From Gammaproteobacteria bacterium (GTDB taxonomy: Bacteria > Pseudomonadota > Gammaproteobacteria > Eutrophobiales > Eutrophobiaceae), in contig WLWS01000004.1 in the NCBI GenBank assembly GCA_012103475.1, positions 434,001-498,000 on the forward strand: 64,000 bases of DNA, read 5' to 3'. Shown in pieces: positions 44,011 to 54,016 of the stretch. Under the pieces are notes generated by a model. It saw only the letters and a program-made list of their open reading frames with translations, ran no database searches and was not told the DNA's origin. The translations under genes were made by a program, and so were the position numbers. Every line of letters starts with the position of its first letter. Position 1 is the first letter of the stretch.

Positions 44011-45504
44011 ATGCTTTTACTTTCAAAAAAACAGGATTGGTCAGGCAATATTCGTGGCGACATCCTGGCTGGTCTCGTTGTCGCTCTGGCGCTGATTCCA
44101 GAGGCTATCGCCTTTTCCATTATTGCCGGCGTCGATCCGAAAGTCGGACTATATGCTTCATTTTGTATTGCCGTTACGACTGCCATCGTCGGCGGACGGG
44201 CAGGTATGATCAGTGCGGCTACGGGTGCAATGGCCCTCCTGATGGTGACACTGGTTAAAGAACATGGTCTGCAATATTTACTGGCTACAACCATGCTAAC
44301 TGGTGCTATTCAGATAGTTGCCGGCTATTTAAAATTGGGCAGTCTGATGCGATTTGTTTCGCGTTCAGTCGTCACCGGCTTTGTAAATGCTCTGGCTATA
44401 TTGATTTTCATGGCGCAAATACCCGAGTTAGTAAATGTGACCTGGCACGTTTATGCGATGACTTTAGGTGGTTTGGGTATTATTTATTTATTTCCCTATC
44501 TTCCACTGATCGGAAAATCAATACCTTCACCACTGGTATGTATTGTCACCCTTACTGCCCTTGCCCTGACTCTGAAACTCGATATCCGGACTGTAGGTGA
44601 TATGGGTGATCTACCTGATACGCTCCCGGTTTTTCTATGGCCAGATGTGCCTCTAAACTTCGACACAATAAAGATTATTATTCCCTACGCGCTACCTCTT
44701 GCTGTAGTCGGTTTACTGGAATCACTAATGACAGCCACAATTGTTGACGATCTAACGGATACGGAAAGCGACAAGAACCGCGAATGTAAGGGCCAGGGTA
44801 TTGCCAATATAGGCGCTGGTCTTTTGGGTGGCATGGCCGGTTGTGCGATGATCGGACAGTCGGTTATTAATATAAAGTCGGGCGGTCGAGGGCGACTGTC
44901 TACTTTACTCGCCGGTAGCTTTCTACTCATTATGGTGGTCTTCATCGGAGACTGGATTTCCAGAATCCCAATGGCGGCGCTGGTTGCAGTTATGATAATG
45001 GTCTCGATTGGGACCTTCAGCTGGGGTTCTATAAGAGATTTAAAACATCATCCGCTGTCATCTAATCTGGTGATGATTATGACCGTGTTAGTTGTAGTCT
45101 GGACACACAATCTGGCTCTGGGTGTTTTTGTCGGTGTCTTACTCGCCTCTTTATTCTTTGCAAACAAGATCAGTCGCTTAATGTATGTTGAATCAGAGCT
45201 GGATGAAGATACTGATACCCGGACCTATCACGTGATTGGACAGGTATTTTTTAGTTCGGCAGACAAATTTATCGCCGCTTTTGATTTCAGAGAGGCAGTA
45301 GAAACCGTGGTCATTGATCTGCATCGTGCTCACTTCTGGGATATCACTTCGGTATCATCTCTGGATAAATCAGTACTTAAATTACGTAGGCAGGGAGCTG
45401 AAGTAAAATTAATCGGACTAAACGAAGCCAGTTCGACGATAATTGACCGCTTCGGTGTGCATGACAATCCAGAAGAGATTGAAAAAATGATGGGCGAGCA
45501 CTAA
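44011..45504 (+). CDS. SulP-family anion transporter with STAS domain
   Basis: The 497-residue protein has the SulP opening [21 protein letters not shown], about eleven membrane helices and a C-terminal STAS domain (about 415-497, [23 protein letters not shown]). The start at 44011 has AGGA upstream. The linkage to a USP gene, with which it overlaps by one base, is common for SulP transporters proposed to carry bicarbonate or sulfate. Substrate unproven. It resembles but is clearly different from the damaged SulP gene at the left edge. Confidence 0.9.
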   Translation: MLLLSKKQDWSGNIRGDILAGLVVALALIPEAIAFSIIAGVDPKVGLYASFCIAVTTAIVGGRAGMISAATGAMALLMVTLVKEHGLQYLLATTMLTGAIQIVAGYLKLGSLMRFVSRSVVTGFVNALAILIFMAQIPELVNVTWHVYAMTLGGLGIIYLFPYLPLIGKSIPSPLVCIVTLTALALTLKLDIRTVGDMGDLPDTLPVFLWPDVPLNFDTIKIIIPYALPLAVVGLLESLMTATIVDDLTDTESDKNRECKGQGIANIGAGLLGGMAGCAMIGQSVINIKSGGRGRLSTLLAGSFLLIMVVFIGDWISRIPMAALVAVMIMVSIGTFSWGSIRDLKHHPLSSNLVMIMTVLVVVWTHNLALGVFVGVLLASLFFANKISRLMYVESELDEDTDTRTYHVIGQVFFSSADKFIAAFDFREAVETVVIDLHRAHFWDITSVSSLDKSVLKLRRQGAEVKLIGLNEASSTIIDRFGVHDNPEEIEKMMGEH

Positions 45505-46370
45505 TGACTAATGATAAAAAATTGATTCTGGCCTGTGTTGATGGTTCCAAACTGTCTGAGGCGGTCTGCGATTACGCAGTCTGGCTGGCACAGCGTATTA
45601 AAGGTCCGCTAAAGTTGATGTACACAATTGATCACCATCCGGAAACGGCAAGAGAAGTTGATTTGTCCGGAAACCTGGGTGTGGATAGTCGCGATCATCT
45701 ACTAGAAGATATAACCAATAGTGAGTATCAGCGTAGCAAGTTACGCATACGGCAAGGCAAAGAGATCCTGAACGTCGCAAAAGAACGCGTTTTTGAAAAT
45801 GGTTTCGCCGATCCGATTGTCTGCCTGCAACACGGTAGCCTGATTGAATCTCTGGTTGAGCTTAAAGATGAATTACGCATTCTTGTTATCGGTGCGCGTG
45901 GAAAAATACACGAAAATAAATCTGACCAAATCGGCGCAAAGCTGGAGCCACTTATCAGGTCTTTACACGGACATATTCTGGTTGCTTATGAAGTTTTTAC
46001 AACACCAAAGCGAATTATGATTGCTTATGACGGTAGCGAGGCCAGTGAAAAGGCAATTGAAATGATTGCACATAGTCCGCTTTACAAAGGCTTAAGTTGT
46101 CATCTGGTACGTGTTAATGAAAAGAACACTGAAAACCATCGTATCGAGGATGCAGCAGAGAGACTGAAAAATGCAGCATGGAAAGAGATTGTTTGCGCTG
46201 ATTTACAGGGAACTACGGAAGATGAATTGTGTGAGTATCAAAAAAGTCAGGATATAGACTTAACCATAATGGGGGCATTTAGTCATACACGACTACACGA
46301 TTTTCTATTAGGTAGCCTGACAACGAAAATGCTACTCAACACCAATACTCCCCTGCTTTTGCTCCGATAA
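45504..46370 (+). CDS. Tandem universal stress protein
   Basis: The 288-residue protein has two USP domains: the first with ILACVDGSKLSEAVCDYAVWLA and VIGARGKI, the second with IMIAYDGSEASEKAIEMIAHSP and IMGAFSHTRLHDFLLGSLTTKML, the G-2x-G-9x-G-type nucleotide loop of ATP-binding USPs. Its ATG overlaps the TAA of the SulP gene by one base, so it is translationally coupled and probably modulates the transporter or senses energy status. Confidence 0.88.
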   Translation: MTNDKKLILACVDGSKLSEAVCDYAVWLAQRIKGPLKLMYTIDHHPETAREVDLSGNLGVDSRDHLLEDITNSEYQRSKLRIRQGKEILNVAKERVFENGFADPIVCLQHGSLIESLVELKDELRILVIGARGKIHENKSDQIGAKLEPLIRSLHGHILVAYEVFTTPKRIMIAYDGSEASEKAIEMIAHSPLYKGLSCHLVRVNEKNTENHRIEDAAERLKNAAWKEIVCADLQGTTEDELCEYQKSQDIDLTIMGAFSHTRLHDFLLGSLTTKMLLNTNTPLLLLR

Positions 46371-46373
46371 ATA

Positions 46374-47567
46374 TTAGGTCACTTTGTCAGTGAGTGTTTT
46401 GTGGTAAAGACGGTAGCGCTTGTATACCGAACATTCGATCACATTTTCCAGAAACGCACGCATGCCAGTGTTGTTTTCCAGGATCCAGGACATCTCCACT
46501 TCCTTAATACCGCGTTCAAATAATTTATGCCGAACGGCATCCACGATCAGAAATGTCAAAGCTGAGCCAATTGCTTTTTTCTGATACTTTTTTCGCACTC
46601 CCATTAGCGGAACCCGACCGGTTACCGCACGCTGCTTTTTTATTCGCCAGATCAGCTTGAGCCAGCCAAAGGGGAACAGACTTCCATTCAAATCGGTAAC
46701 TAATTCATTGATATTAGGCAATGCGGCAATAAATGCGACTGCTTCTCCGTTAAATTCCGCGATTTGAATAAACTCATCCGGCACCAGTAATCTCAGACTG
46801 GTACCCAGTTCTGAAAATTCGGCTTTCGTAAATGGCACAAAGCCCCAGTTTTCTGACCAGGCATCATTGAATAGATCACGAAGAAGTTCCATTTCTTCAG
46901 AAAAACGGGAACGATCCAGTGTACGTAGTTTGATCCTGCCATCCCAACGCTTTAATACTCTGAGCAGTACTTCAGTCGGTTCAAAATCGACATTGACCCA
47001 GTAGGCAAGAAGATCCTTGGCTGGCAGATAACCCTGCTCTTCAAGTAACTTTCCATACCAGGGTCGAGAATGTGGCATCATTAAAACCGGTGGATGCTCA
47101 AAACCATCTACCAACACGCCACATTCCTGATTTAGTGAAAAACCAAGAGGCCCGCTTATTTCTGTTGCACCACGTTCTCTCAACCATGCTTCAGCGGCGA
47201 CGCATAATGCTTCCAAAACGCGCCTGTCCTCTATCGTCTCTACCAGACCGAAATGGCCTGTGTTCTGACCATAGCGCTCCCGATGTAGCTCATCAATTTG
47301 CGCACTGATCCTGCCTACAGGCTTTCCATTAATATAGGCCACCCAGCCCTGCCAGCTACCATGTTTGAAAAAAGGGTTTAGAGAAGAAAAGTGAAGCCGG
47401 CGCTCCAATAATAGAGGTGGTATCCAGGCCGGATCATCGGCGTATATATGCCAGGGCAGTCGAATAAAGTCCTTCGTATGTTTACTACTACGAACGGCCT
47501 GCACATCAATCACTTGACCTGTAGCAGAATCTCGAATCTTGAGCTCAGGGCTTGTACTCATAACCAT
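46374..47567 (-). CDS. GNAT-like acyltransferase, YghO type
   Basis: The 397-residue protein begins with a domain I associate with YghO-type proteins (FIRLPWHIYADDPAWIPPL, SWQGWVAYINGKPVGRISAQ) and contains GNAT-like segments in both halves (YINGKPVGRISA; AVAFIAALPNI and YQKKAIGSALTFLIVDA). It is cytoplasmic, without membrane helices. Donor and acceptor are unknown. Convergent with the USP gene with a three-base gap, leaving no room for a terminator. Confidence 0.68.
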   Translation of the reverse strand: MVMSTSPELKIRDSATGQVIDVQAVRSSKHTKDFIRLPWHIYADDPAWIPPLLLERRLHFSSLNPFFKHGSWQGWVAYINGKPVGRISAQIDELHRERYGQNTGHFGLVETIEDRRVLEALCVAAEAWLRERGATEISGPLGFSLNQECGVLVDGFEHPPVLMMPHSRPWYGKLLEEQGYLPAKDLLAYWVNVDFEPTEVLLRVLKRWDGRIKLRTLDRSRFSEEMELLRDLFNDAWSENWGFVPFTKAEFSELGTSLRLLVPDEFIQIAEFNGEAVAFIAALPNINELVTDLNGSLFPFGWLKLIWRIKKQRAVTGRVPLMGVRKKYQKKAIGSALTFLIVDAVRHKLFERGIKEVEMSWILENNTGMRAFLENVIECSVYKRYRLYHKTLTDKVT

Positions 47568-47581
47568 TAAACTTCACGTCT

Positions 47582-48559
47582 CTACTGAACAGGAATTGCC
47601 AGAGGACGAACCGGTGAACCACTGGCACCAGTCAATTTCAATGCAGAGGCAATGAAAACAAATTCATAAACTTTGTCCTTTGCCAGATCTTCCAGCCACA
47701 CCACTTCCAGAAAAGACACACCGCGTTGGCCAAGCAAATACGTGTGTAATGGTGCGAAATTTTGCTTGTTTGTTGAAGGAAAACTCTCCAGACCAAAATT
47801 GTCCGCACCCAATAACATGACCTCATTCTCTTCCACTAGCCATTTGGCGGCATCAAGACCAAGTCCTGCCTGATTGCCCATTTGATAACTGGAAGGGTCA
47901 GGCCAGTTCCTCATAAGACCTGTACGTATCAACACCACATCACCACTCTGCAGAGAGCTACCCTGCTTTTTCAATGCTCTTTGTAAATCTCCGGCGCTAA
48001 TAGCGTAGGAAGAAGGAAGTTGCTCAACTTCCATCGCGGCTGCGACATCGATAAGAATACCTCTGGCAATAATAGGCGGATACTTCTCTGCACCGGATTT
48101 CTTCCAGCCTCGTGAACCCAGTTCATCATCGGCACTTACCTCATTCCAGATCTTTCCCTTCAGTCCAAAATGATTAAGCATATCGAGATGCGTACCCATG
48201 TGAGTAGAAGTATTAATTGTATCGCCAGATAAGGACACCAGTTCCTTATTATCACCTCTGGCGGGGCGTTGCGTGGTAAAGAAGTGATAATCAGGTGCAC
48301 CCAACATTGCACAACAATTTGGCATGCCGGTAAAAAGATCCACACCCAGATCATAAACCTTGCCGCTGGCAATACGTTTCAATATCTCAAAACTGGAGAT
48401 CTCGCTCATCATATTGAGCGTGCCAATTTCATCTTTAGGTCCCCAGGGGCTTTTGGACACTTCATTACTGACGGTTTCCCCCTGCACCACGGGCTTAAAC
48501 AATAATAAAGTAGATAATAGAAACAGCTTGCTTACAGAGACAAATCTAGATTTCATCAT
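47582..48559 (-). CDS. Exported cyclase-family protein (kynurenine-formamidase fold)
   Basis: The 325-residue precursor has a signal peptide (KLFLLSTLLLFKPVVQG) and the cyclase signature STHMGTHLDMLNHF (HxGTHxDxxxH metal ligands), with GDVVLIRTGLMRNWPD and LLGADNFGLESFP. Members hydrolyse formamides or lactams using zinc or manganese. The ATG at 48559 has GGGAG upstream. It is the last gene of a four-gene Tat-molybdoenzyme operon, so it may act on the oxidised product. Confidence 0.8.
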   Translation of the reverse strand: MMKSRFVSVSKLFLLSTLLLFKPVVQGETVSNEVSKSPWGPKDEIGTLNMMSEISSFEILKRIASGKVYDLGVDLFTGMPNCCAMLGAPDYHFFTTQRPARGDNKELVSLSGDTINTSTHMGTHLDMLNHFGLKGKIWNEVSADDELGSRGWKKSGAEKYPPIIARGILIDVAAAMEVEQLPSSYAISAGDLQRALKKQGSSLQSGDVVLIRTGLMRNWPDPSSYQMGNQAGLGLDAAKWLVEENEVMLLGADNFGLESFPSTNKQNFAPLHTYLLGQRGVSFLEVVWLEDLAKDKVYEFVFIASALKLTGASGSPVRPLAIPVQ

Positions 48560-48586
48560 TCTGACTCCCATCTTTATGAATAACAT

Positions 48587-49465
48587 TCATACCAACGCAG
48601 TTTGAAACAGGTTTAGCAGTCGGTTCCATGCACGCTCTGCCTGAACTTCGTTGTAAACGACTGAATCCGGTGGACACCAGCCATGCAGTGTTCCCTTGTA
48701 GACTTCAATCTCAGCTGGAATTCCGGCAGCGGCATAGGCCTCTCTTAATATATTTTTTGCCTCAGGGTTTTTCTCATCATCATTCTCAGCGATAGCATGC
48801 AAGACCTGAGCCCTGGTATTCGGAATAAGCAGATGTGGACTATCTTCCGCCTCAGTTGCCAGACCACCACCATGAAAGGAGGCAATGGCGCCGATGCGAT
48901 CCGGCACCGCAGCGGCCGTTCGCATGACGATGGGGCCACCCATACAATAACCTGTCGTTCCAATCTTACGACTTGTATCGACCGAATCCTGCTGGTCAAG
49001 AAAAGCAATAAAAGCCTTTGCATCGGAAAAATGCGTTTGCGCATTGAGTGTTCGCGCCAGAGGTAGAACTTTGGCTCTCGTCTCAGGCTGCCTGAAACTA
49101 GCACCTACTTCGACTACCGGCGATGGCTCGTTTCGGTAATATGGGTTCACTACCAGAACAGAATACCCGGACTCTGCCAGTCGTTTTCCCATACTTCGAA
49201 ATGCCGGGCGCAATCCCAGAATATCCGGCCAGACCAGGACAGCTGCGTGTGTGCCCGTGGTCGGATGAACAAAATAACAATCAGCCACACCGTCTGCTGT
49301 GGTGACTTTTACATCTTGTTCTATGACCTCCATCGCGTTGACTACTCGAGGCAGTATCGCGGTAATACCCAGTGCAGCAGAGAGTCTGCCAAAGTCACGT
49401 CGAGTAAGATTGCTCTCACTGTCTAACAAGTCATCAATATCTTTTTCTGTTTGTTCATCACACAT
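48587..49465 (-). CDS. Tat-exported dienelactone hydrolase-family protein
   Basis: The 292-residue precursor has a twin-arginine signal (LTRRDFGRLSAALGITA) preceded by an acidic N-terminus. The enzyme part has VLVWPDILGLRPAF, GTTGYCMGGPIVM (nucleophile Cys in GYCMGG) and YKGTLHGWCPPDS (His), with IAENDDEKN supplying the acid. Dienelactone hydrolases open lactone or ester rings in aromatic degradation. Start has GGAGG upstream. It lies between the molybdoenzyme and cyclase genes. Confidence 0.83.
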   Translation of the reverse strand: MCDEQTEKDIDDLLDSESNLTRRDFGRLSAALGITAILPRVVNAMEVIEQDVKVTTADGVADCYFVHPTTGTHAAVLVWPDILGLRPAFRSMGKRLAESGYSVLVVNPYYRNEPSPVVEVGASFRQPETRAKVLPLARTLNAQTHFSDAKAFIAFLDQQDSVDTSRKIGTTGYCMGGPIVMRTAAAVPDRIGAIASFHGGGLATEAEDSPHLLIPNTRAQVLHAIAENDDEKNPEAKNILREAYAAAGIPAEIEVYKGTLHGWCPPDSVVYNEVQAERAWNRLLNLFQTALV

Positions 49466-49487
49466 GGAAACCTCCTTCCTTTACGAA

Positions 49488-51650
49488 TCAAACACTCATC
49501 GGTTTAATCGGAATCGAACGATGACGCTTACCGCTGGCAGCGTAAATTGCGTTAATTAGAGCCGGTGCGAAAGTAGGCACGCCGGGCTCACCGAGGCCGG
49601 TAGGGCTTTCCGGGCTGTCCACAAAGTGCACATGGACTTCCGGCATTTCATTGTGGCGAAGTACGGGGTAATCGTGATAGTTCGAATTGACCACTGCACC
49701 GTCTTTGAAAGTGATATCTTCTCTCAGCGACAGTGACAGACCCATTACAACGGCACCTTCCATTTGTGCGGTGGCGATATCAGGGTTAAGTACCAGACCG
49801 CAATCGACTGCGCAATCAACTCTGTGTACCTTTACGTCATCACCATTAGTTTCGACGTGCACCAGCATGGCGAGAAAACTTCTGTAACTATGATGTACAG
49901 CAATACCAAGGCCATGATTCTCTTGCATCGTCCGGCCCCAGCCACCTTTCTCAGCGGCAAGATTAAGCACACCGCGACAGCGATTAACCACACTGCTCAT
50001 TTCAGAGTCTTTGTTGTTGTCGTAAATATTGTTTAGAAATTTTACCGTATCCATGCCGGATTTTTGCGCCAGCTCATCGGTAAACACATTCACGGCAAAA
50101 CCGTAGAAGATGTCATACACAGCACGATACCAGCCGATACGGGTGTGTGCCGGAGCATGCCCCGATTCCAGTTTCAGGTTCGCAATACCGTAGGGGTGTG
50201 CGATAGGACCGCGAAAATCTCTTGCGTTGGGCCGATCCTGACTTGGGTTGAAGGTGGAACCAATGGATGGGAAGGCCACGCGTTGTAACCATGCGTTGAT
50301 ATTTCCGTCTTTATCCAGACCAGCTTCGAGATGCTGGGCGTTGATAGAGTGGTAAAAACCGGTGCGCGTATCCTCTTCGCGAGACCAGCTAAGCTGCACA
50401 GGCACCCCAGCTGCTTTGGAAATGGCGGCGGCCTCGTGTACATAGTCGCATTTTGATTTTCGACCAAAGGCCCCACCGGCTGCCGTTGAATGAACCACGA
50501 TGTCTTCTTCTTTGCGTCCAAGAAACTGAGCAACGACCTTTTGAATCTCCTGTGGGTTTTGCGTGGCTGCCCAGATTTCGCAGGAGCCATCCTGTACCCA
50601 GGCGAGACTGGCATTGGGCTCCATAGGTGAATGTGACAGATAGCCACCGGTATAGCTGGCTGAATGTGTGGTCTCGGCCGCTTTCAATGCCTTATCCACG
50701 TCACCGCGCTTGAAAATCTCCTCTGCCGGTGACTCGACGTTCTTCACCAGTTGTTCTAGATACTCCTTACTGTTGTGAATCTTATTCGCACCAGGATCCC
50801 ATTCAATCTTGAGTTTCTTCAGTGCCTGCTGCGCTACCCAGGTATTGTCTGCGACTACTGCAACACCGCCGACACTACTAAACGGGTTCTTGATAGGTTT
50901 GACCTCGACGACATCGATTACCCCCTTCATTTTCATCGCTTCGGTTTTATCGACACTCTTCAGTGTGCCTCCGAAGACAGGAACGTGTGCAATAGCGGCG
51001 TATTTTAAGCCGGGAATTTTCGTATCTATGCCGTAGGTGCGTTTACCGACGACAACTTCTCCCTGATCGTGCCTTGCCAGCGGTTTACGGATGTAACGAA
51101 ACTGCTCTCTGGTTTTTAATACGGGGTTCTTCGGTAATGGTAATTTTCCTGCCTCATCAGCCAGTTCGCCGTAGCCGATTTTCTTCTTGTTCTTTTTATT
51201 GTGAACATAGTGCAGTTCTGCGTAACAGTCTGATTCAGAAACGCCCCAGCTTTTAGCAGCGGCTTTTACCAGCATTTCGCGCATTGCAGCACCGGCTGTA
51301 CGCATGGGAAAGAAAAATTCATTAATACTTCTGGAACCACCGGTTGCCTGGCTGCCGTATTTCTTGTCACCATCGCCCTGCAATACACTGACTCTTGACC
51401 AGTCGGCTTCCAACTCATCGGCGACTGCAGCGGGCAAAGCGGTGCTAATGCCCTGCCCCATTTCGGCACGACCACAGTAGAGAGTTGTATCGCCATTTTC
51501 GCCGATGTGAATAAAAACATCGGGATGAAATGCACTTTCACTATCTTCTGCACTCAGGCTTACTGGCAGCGTGACACCCATGATCATACCGCCGGCCGTC
51601 ATACCGGTGGCCTTCAAAAACTCGCGTCGGCTTACTTTATGTATATTCAT
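49488..51650 (-). CDS. Tat-exported molybdopterin-binding oxidoreductase subunit
   Basis: The 720-residue precursor starts MNIHKVSRREFLKATG, a Tat signal, followed by the xanthine-dehydrogenase/isoquinoline 1-oxidoreductase beta-subunit fold: GRAEMGQGISTALPAAVADEL, ATGGSRSIN, PMEPNASLAWV, AAGGAFGRKSKCDYVHEA and the C-terminal GLGEPGVPTFAPALINAI with catalytic Glu. This places it in the IorB/CoxL-like family that hydroxylates N-heterocycles or oxidises aldehydes at a Mo cofactor. The start at 51650 has GGAGG upstream and lies two bases after the FeS-subunit stop. Confidence 0.9.
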   Translation of the reverse strand: MNIHKVSRREFLKATGMTAGGMIMGVTLPVSLSAEDSESAFHPDVFIHIGENGDTTLYCGRAEMGQGISTALPAAVADELEADWSRVSVLQGDGDKKYGSQATGGSRSINEFFFPMRTAGAAMREMLVKAAAKSWGVSESDCYAELHYVHNKKNKKKIGYGELADEAGKLPLPKNPVLKTREQFRYIRKPLARHDQGEVVVGKRTYGIDTKIPGLKYAAIAHVPVFGGTLKSVDKTEAMKMKGVIDVVEVKPIKNPFSSVGGVAVVADNTWVAQQALKKLKIEWDPGANKIHNSKEYLEQLVKNVESPAEEIFKRGDVDKALKAAETTHSASYTGGYLSHSPMEPNASLAWVQDGSCEIWAATQNPQEIQKVVAQFLGRKEEDIVVHSTAAGGAFGRKSKCDYVHEAAAISKAAGVPVQLSWSREEDTRTGFYHSINAQHLEAGLDKDGNINAWLQRVAFPSIGSTFNPSQDRPNARDFRGPIAHPYGIANLKLESGHAPAHTRIGWYRAVYDIFYGFAVNVFTDELAQKSGMDTVKFLNNIYDNNKDSEMSSVVNRCRGVLNLAAEKGGWGRTMQENHGLGIAVHHSYRSFLAMLVHVETNGDDVKVHRVDCAVDCGLVLNPDIATAQMEGAVVMGLSLSLREDITFKDGAVVNSNYHDYPVLRHNEMPEVHVHFVDSPESPTGLGEPGVPTFAPALINAIYAASGKRHRSIPIKPMSV

Positions 51651-51651
51651 T

Positions 51652-52116
51652 TCAGGCCTCCTGCATTTCTGCAGCGGCATCCAATACGGCTTTCTTTATC
51701 CTCTGATAGGTACCACAACGACAGATATGAGCCGACATTGCTGCTTCGACGTCTTGTTCCTTTGGAGACGGATTTTTACTCAGGAAGTCGGCGGCCCCCA
51801 TTATCTGACCAGCCTGACAGTAACCACACTGCGGCACATTGTTCGCCAACCAGGCTTTTTGCAGAGGATGACTACCATCTTCGGATAAGCCTTCAATGGT
51901 GGTGATTTTTTTGCCAATCACACTACTTACTGGCGTCAAACAGGAACGAATGGCCTGACCATTCATATGCACGGTGCAGGCTGCACAGGAACCAATCCCA
52001 CAACCATACTTGGTACCGGTTAATTCCAGCTCATCCCGCAAAAACCAGAGCAGAGGCATACTTTCATCTACATCTATACTGATTTCTTTGCCGTTAATAT
52101 TGGTTGTTTTGCTCAT
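51652..52116 (-). CDS. 2Fe-2S subunit of the molybdoenzyme
   Basis: The 154-residue protein has two 2Fe-2S clusters of the XDH-family small subunit: plant-type [15 protein letters not shown] with a later Cys in IRSCL, and helical [12 protein letters not shown] plus [11 protein letters not shown]. It carries electrons from the Mo site to a cytochrome acceptor. It has no Tat signal itself and is presumably carried out with the large subunit. First gene of the operon; GGAGAA lies upstream of the ATG. Confidence 0.93.
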   Translation of the reverse strand: MSKTTNINGKEISIDVDESMPLLWFLRDELELTGTKYGCGIGSCAACTVHMNGQAIRSCLTPVSSVIGKKITTIEGLSEDGSHPLQKAWLANNVPQCGYCQAGQIMGAADFLSKNPSPKEQDVEAAMSAHICRCGTYQRIKKAVLDAAAEMQEA

Positions 52117-52446
52117 TTAGCGTTCTCCATTACAGCGTCATTAATGCCATCATTATAGAGATAGTTTGGCTTCGCTGGGATCGATTTTCTCGACGCTACG
52201 AGATAAATATCTGAAAACTCTATCGATAAATATCTGATTTACTGTTGTTTTACTCTACAACTGTGTTAGTGTGCGCGCACCGTTGGCTTTCGAAGAGAGC
52301 CCGGAGCGTCATCTTTAATTGTTAGTTCGCCTCACTTCTGTTGCTGATTATTAGATCACAACCTTTCGAGTCCAGCTGTTCCTCCCTACAGAGAACCAAT
52401 TATTGCATGCCGCACAATTCCGTCATTACATTAAGGAATTGAAAGC
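52117..52446 (+). promoter_or_regulatory. Divergent promoter region and long leader of the RhlE-type helicase gene
   Basis: This 330-base gap has no coding frame. GGCTTTC-GAA-GAGAGCC (52285-52301) forms a seven-bp hairpin. Cold-inducible DEAD-box helicase genes often have long leaders, so a regulatory leader is plausible; the transcript start is not known. It also contains the promoter of the minus-strand molybdoenzyme operon. Confidence 0.4.
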
Positions 52447-53748
52447 ATGACATTTGAAACACTCGGATTATCCGATCCCTTACTGCGCGCGCTAAACGCG
52501 TCAGGATACACAACACCCACCGCCATTCAGTTGCAGGCCATTCCTGCTATATTGAAAGGCCACGACCTTATGGGCGCCGCTCAAACCGGCACCGGCAAAA
52601 CCGCTGGTTTTACCCTGCCCCTACTACAGCGCCTCGATATCAAAAAGCCGGTAAAGAACAATCGCGTTCGTGCTTTGATATTAACGCCAACACGAGAGCT
52701 TGCGGCTCAAGTTCAGGAAAGCGTCGCCACTTATGGTCGTTTCCTGGAATTGCGCTCAGCCGTCGTTTTCGGCGGTGTCAAAATTAACCCGCAGATGATG
52801 AAACTACGCCGCGGCGTTGATGTGCTTGTAGCCACACCCGGACGTCTGCTCGATTTGTATCAGCAAAATGCCGTCCAGTTTGATGCGCTTGAAATACTCG
52901 TCCTTGATGAAGCAGACCGTATGCTAGATATGGGTTTCATACATGACATTAAAAAAATTATGGCCTTGCTGCCAAAGCGACGGCAGAACCTGATGTTCTC
53001 TGCGACTTTTTCAGCAGAGATTCGCCAACTCGCTCGCGGAATCACCAATGATCCCGTTGAGATAGATGTAGCGCCTCGTAATTCAACAGTGGAGCTGATC
53101 TCACAAACCATTCATCCGGTGGATAAAGCGCGTAAAGCTGAATTGCTTAGCCACCTCATTCGTACTGGCGACTGGTATCAGGTATTGGTTTTCAGTCGCA
53201 CAAAACACGGCGCAGATAAACTGGTCAAACGCCTGTTACGCGATGATATTCAGGCTTCGGCGATTCATGGGAACAAAAGTCAGGCACAACGAACAAGGGC
53301 ATTGGCGGGTTTTAAACAGAATAAGATTCAGGTTCTGGTGGCGACTGATATTGCAGCAAGAGGCATCGATATTGACCAGCTCTCACACGTGGTGAATTTT
53401 GATTTGCCCAATGTACCGGAAGATTATGTGCATCGAATAGGTCGTACCGGTCGTGCCGGAGCAGGTGGGGCCGCTATTTCTCTGGTCAGTGCAGATGAAA
53501 TCAAGCAGTTACTGGGTATTGAACGTCTGATAAAACGAAAAATCGAACGTGACGAAATTGAAGATTTTGAACCCCTGCACAATCTTCCTCAATCGGTTTC
53601 GAACAAGCCGAAACAGGGACAAAAGCAGGGGAAAAAACCTGGTAAATCGTCTTCGAAAAAACGTAATTCATTCCGTCAGAAGAACAAGAATGCCAAACCC
53701 GGCGCACGATCACGAACCACGCGATCAGCCAGAGCCTCTGCTGTATAG
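52447..53748 (+). CDS. rhlE: RhlE-type DEAD-box RNA helicase
   Basis: The 433-residue protein has the RhlE architecture: Q motif ([20 protein letters not shown]), AQTGTGKT (motif I), [29 protein letters not shown] (motif II), FSATF (motif III), [11 protein letters not shown] and [13 protein letters not shown] (motif VI). The C-terminal 65 residues are a basic Lys/Arg/Gln-rich tail that binds RNA in relatives. RhlE helps ribosome assembly and RNA turnover, often at low temperature. AAGGAA precedes the ATG. Confidence 0.92.
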   Translation: MTFETLGLSDPLLRALNASGYTTPTAIQLQAIPAILKGHDLMGAAQTGTGKTAGFTLPLLQRLDIKKPVKNNRVRALILTPTRELAAQVQESVATYGRFLELRSAVVFGGVKINPQMMKLRRGVDVLVATPGRLLDLYQQNAVQFDALEILVLDEADRMLDMGFIHDIKKIMALLPKRRQNLMFSATFSAEIRQLARGITNDPVEIDVAPRNSTVELISQTIHPVDKARKAELLSHLIRTGDWYQVLVFSRTKHGADKLVKRLLRDDIQASAIHGNKSQAQRTRALAGFKQNKIQVLVATDIAARGIDIDQLSHVVNFDLPNVPEDYVHRIGRTGRAGAGGAAISLVSADEIKQLLGIERLIKRKIERDEIEDFEPLHNLPQSVSNKPKQGQKQGKKPGKSSSKKRNSFRQKNKNAKPGARSRTTRSARASAV

Positions 53749-53791
53749 ATCAACCTGCAGGTAGTCACCGGCGGGCATTCAGCACTACGTC

Positions 53792-53962
53792 TTAACTCTC
53801 AAAATCTCCTTTGGTTTTGAGGACGATAAAAAAAGAATTAATCACAGTTCCGAATATACCGATACCCGCAATAATGGCAGGGGACTTGCCCCATTCACCT
53901 ATAACGGTGCTGATAAACATAAGCAATATCATCGAGTTTAGTATCATTACTGCTAGTTTCAT
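53792..53962 (-). CDS. Small two-helix membrane protein of 56 residues
   Basis: A frame from ATG 53962 to TAA 53792 encodes MKLAVMILNSMILLMFIST at the start, then IAGIGIFGTVINSFFIVL, giving two membrane helices, and a hydrophilic tail. GGAGAATCAG lies upstream at good distance. It is separated by 54 bases from the upstream amidohydrolase gene, whose stop is at 54017, so it may be the last gene of that transcript. No family known. Confidence 0.6.
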   Translation of the reverse strand: MKLAVMILNSMILLMFISTVIGEWGKSPAIIAGIGIFGTVINSFFIVLKTKGDFES

Positions 53963-54016
53963 TCTGATTCTCCAATTGTACTTGGTATCGGGTAAAGCAT
54001 TCGATCGTTTTGAAAT

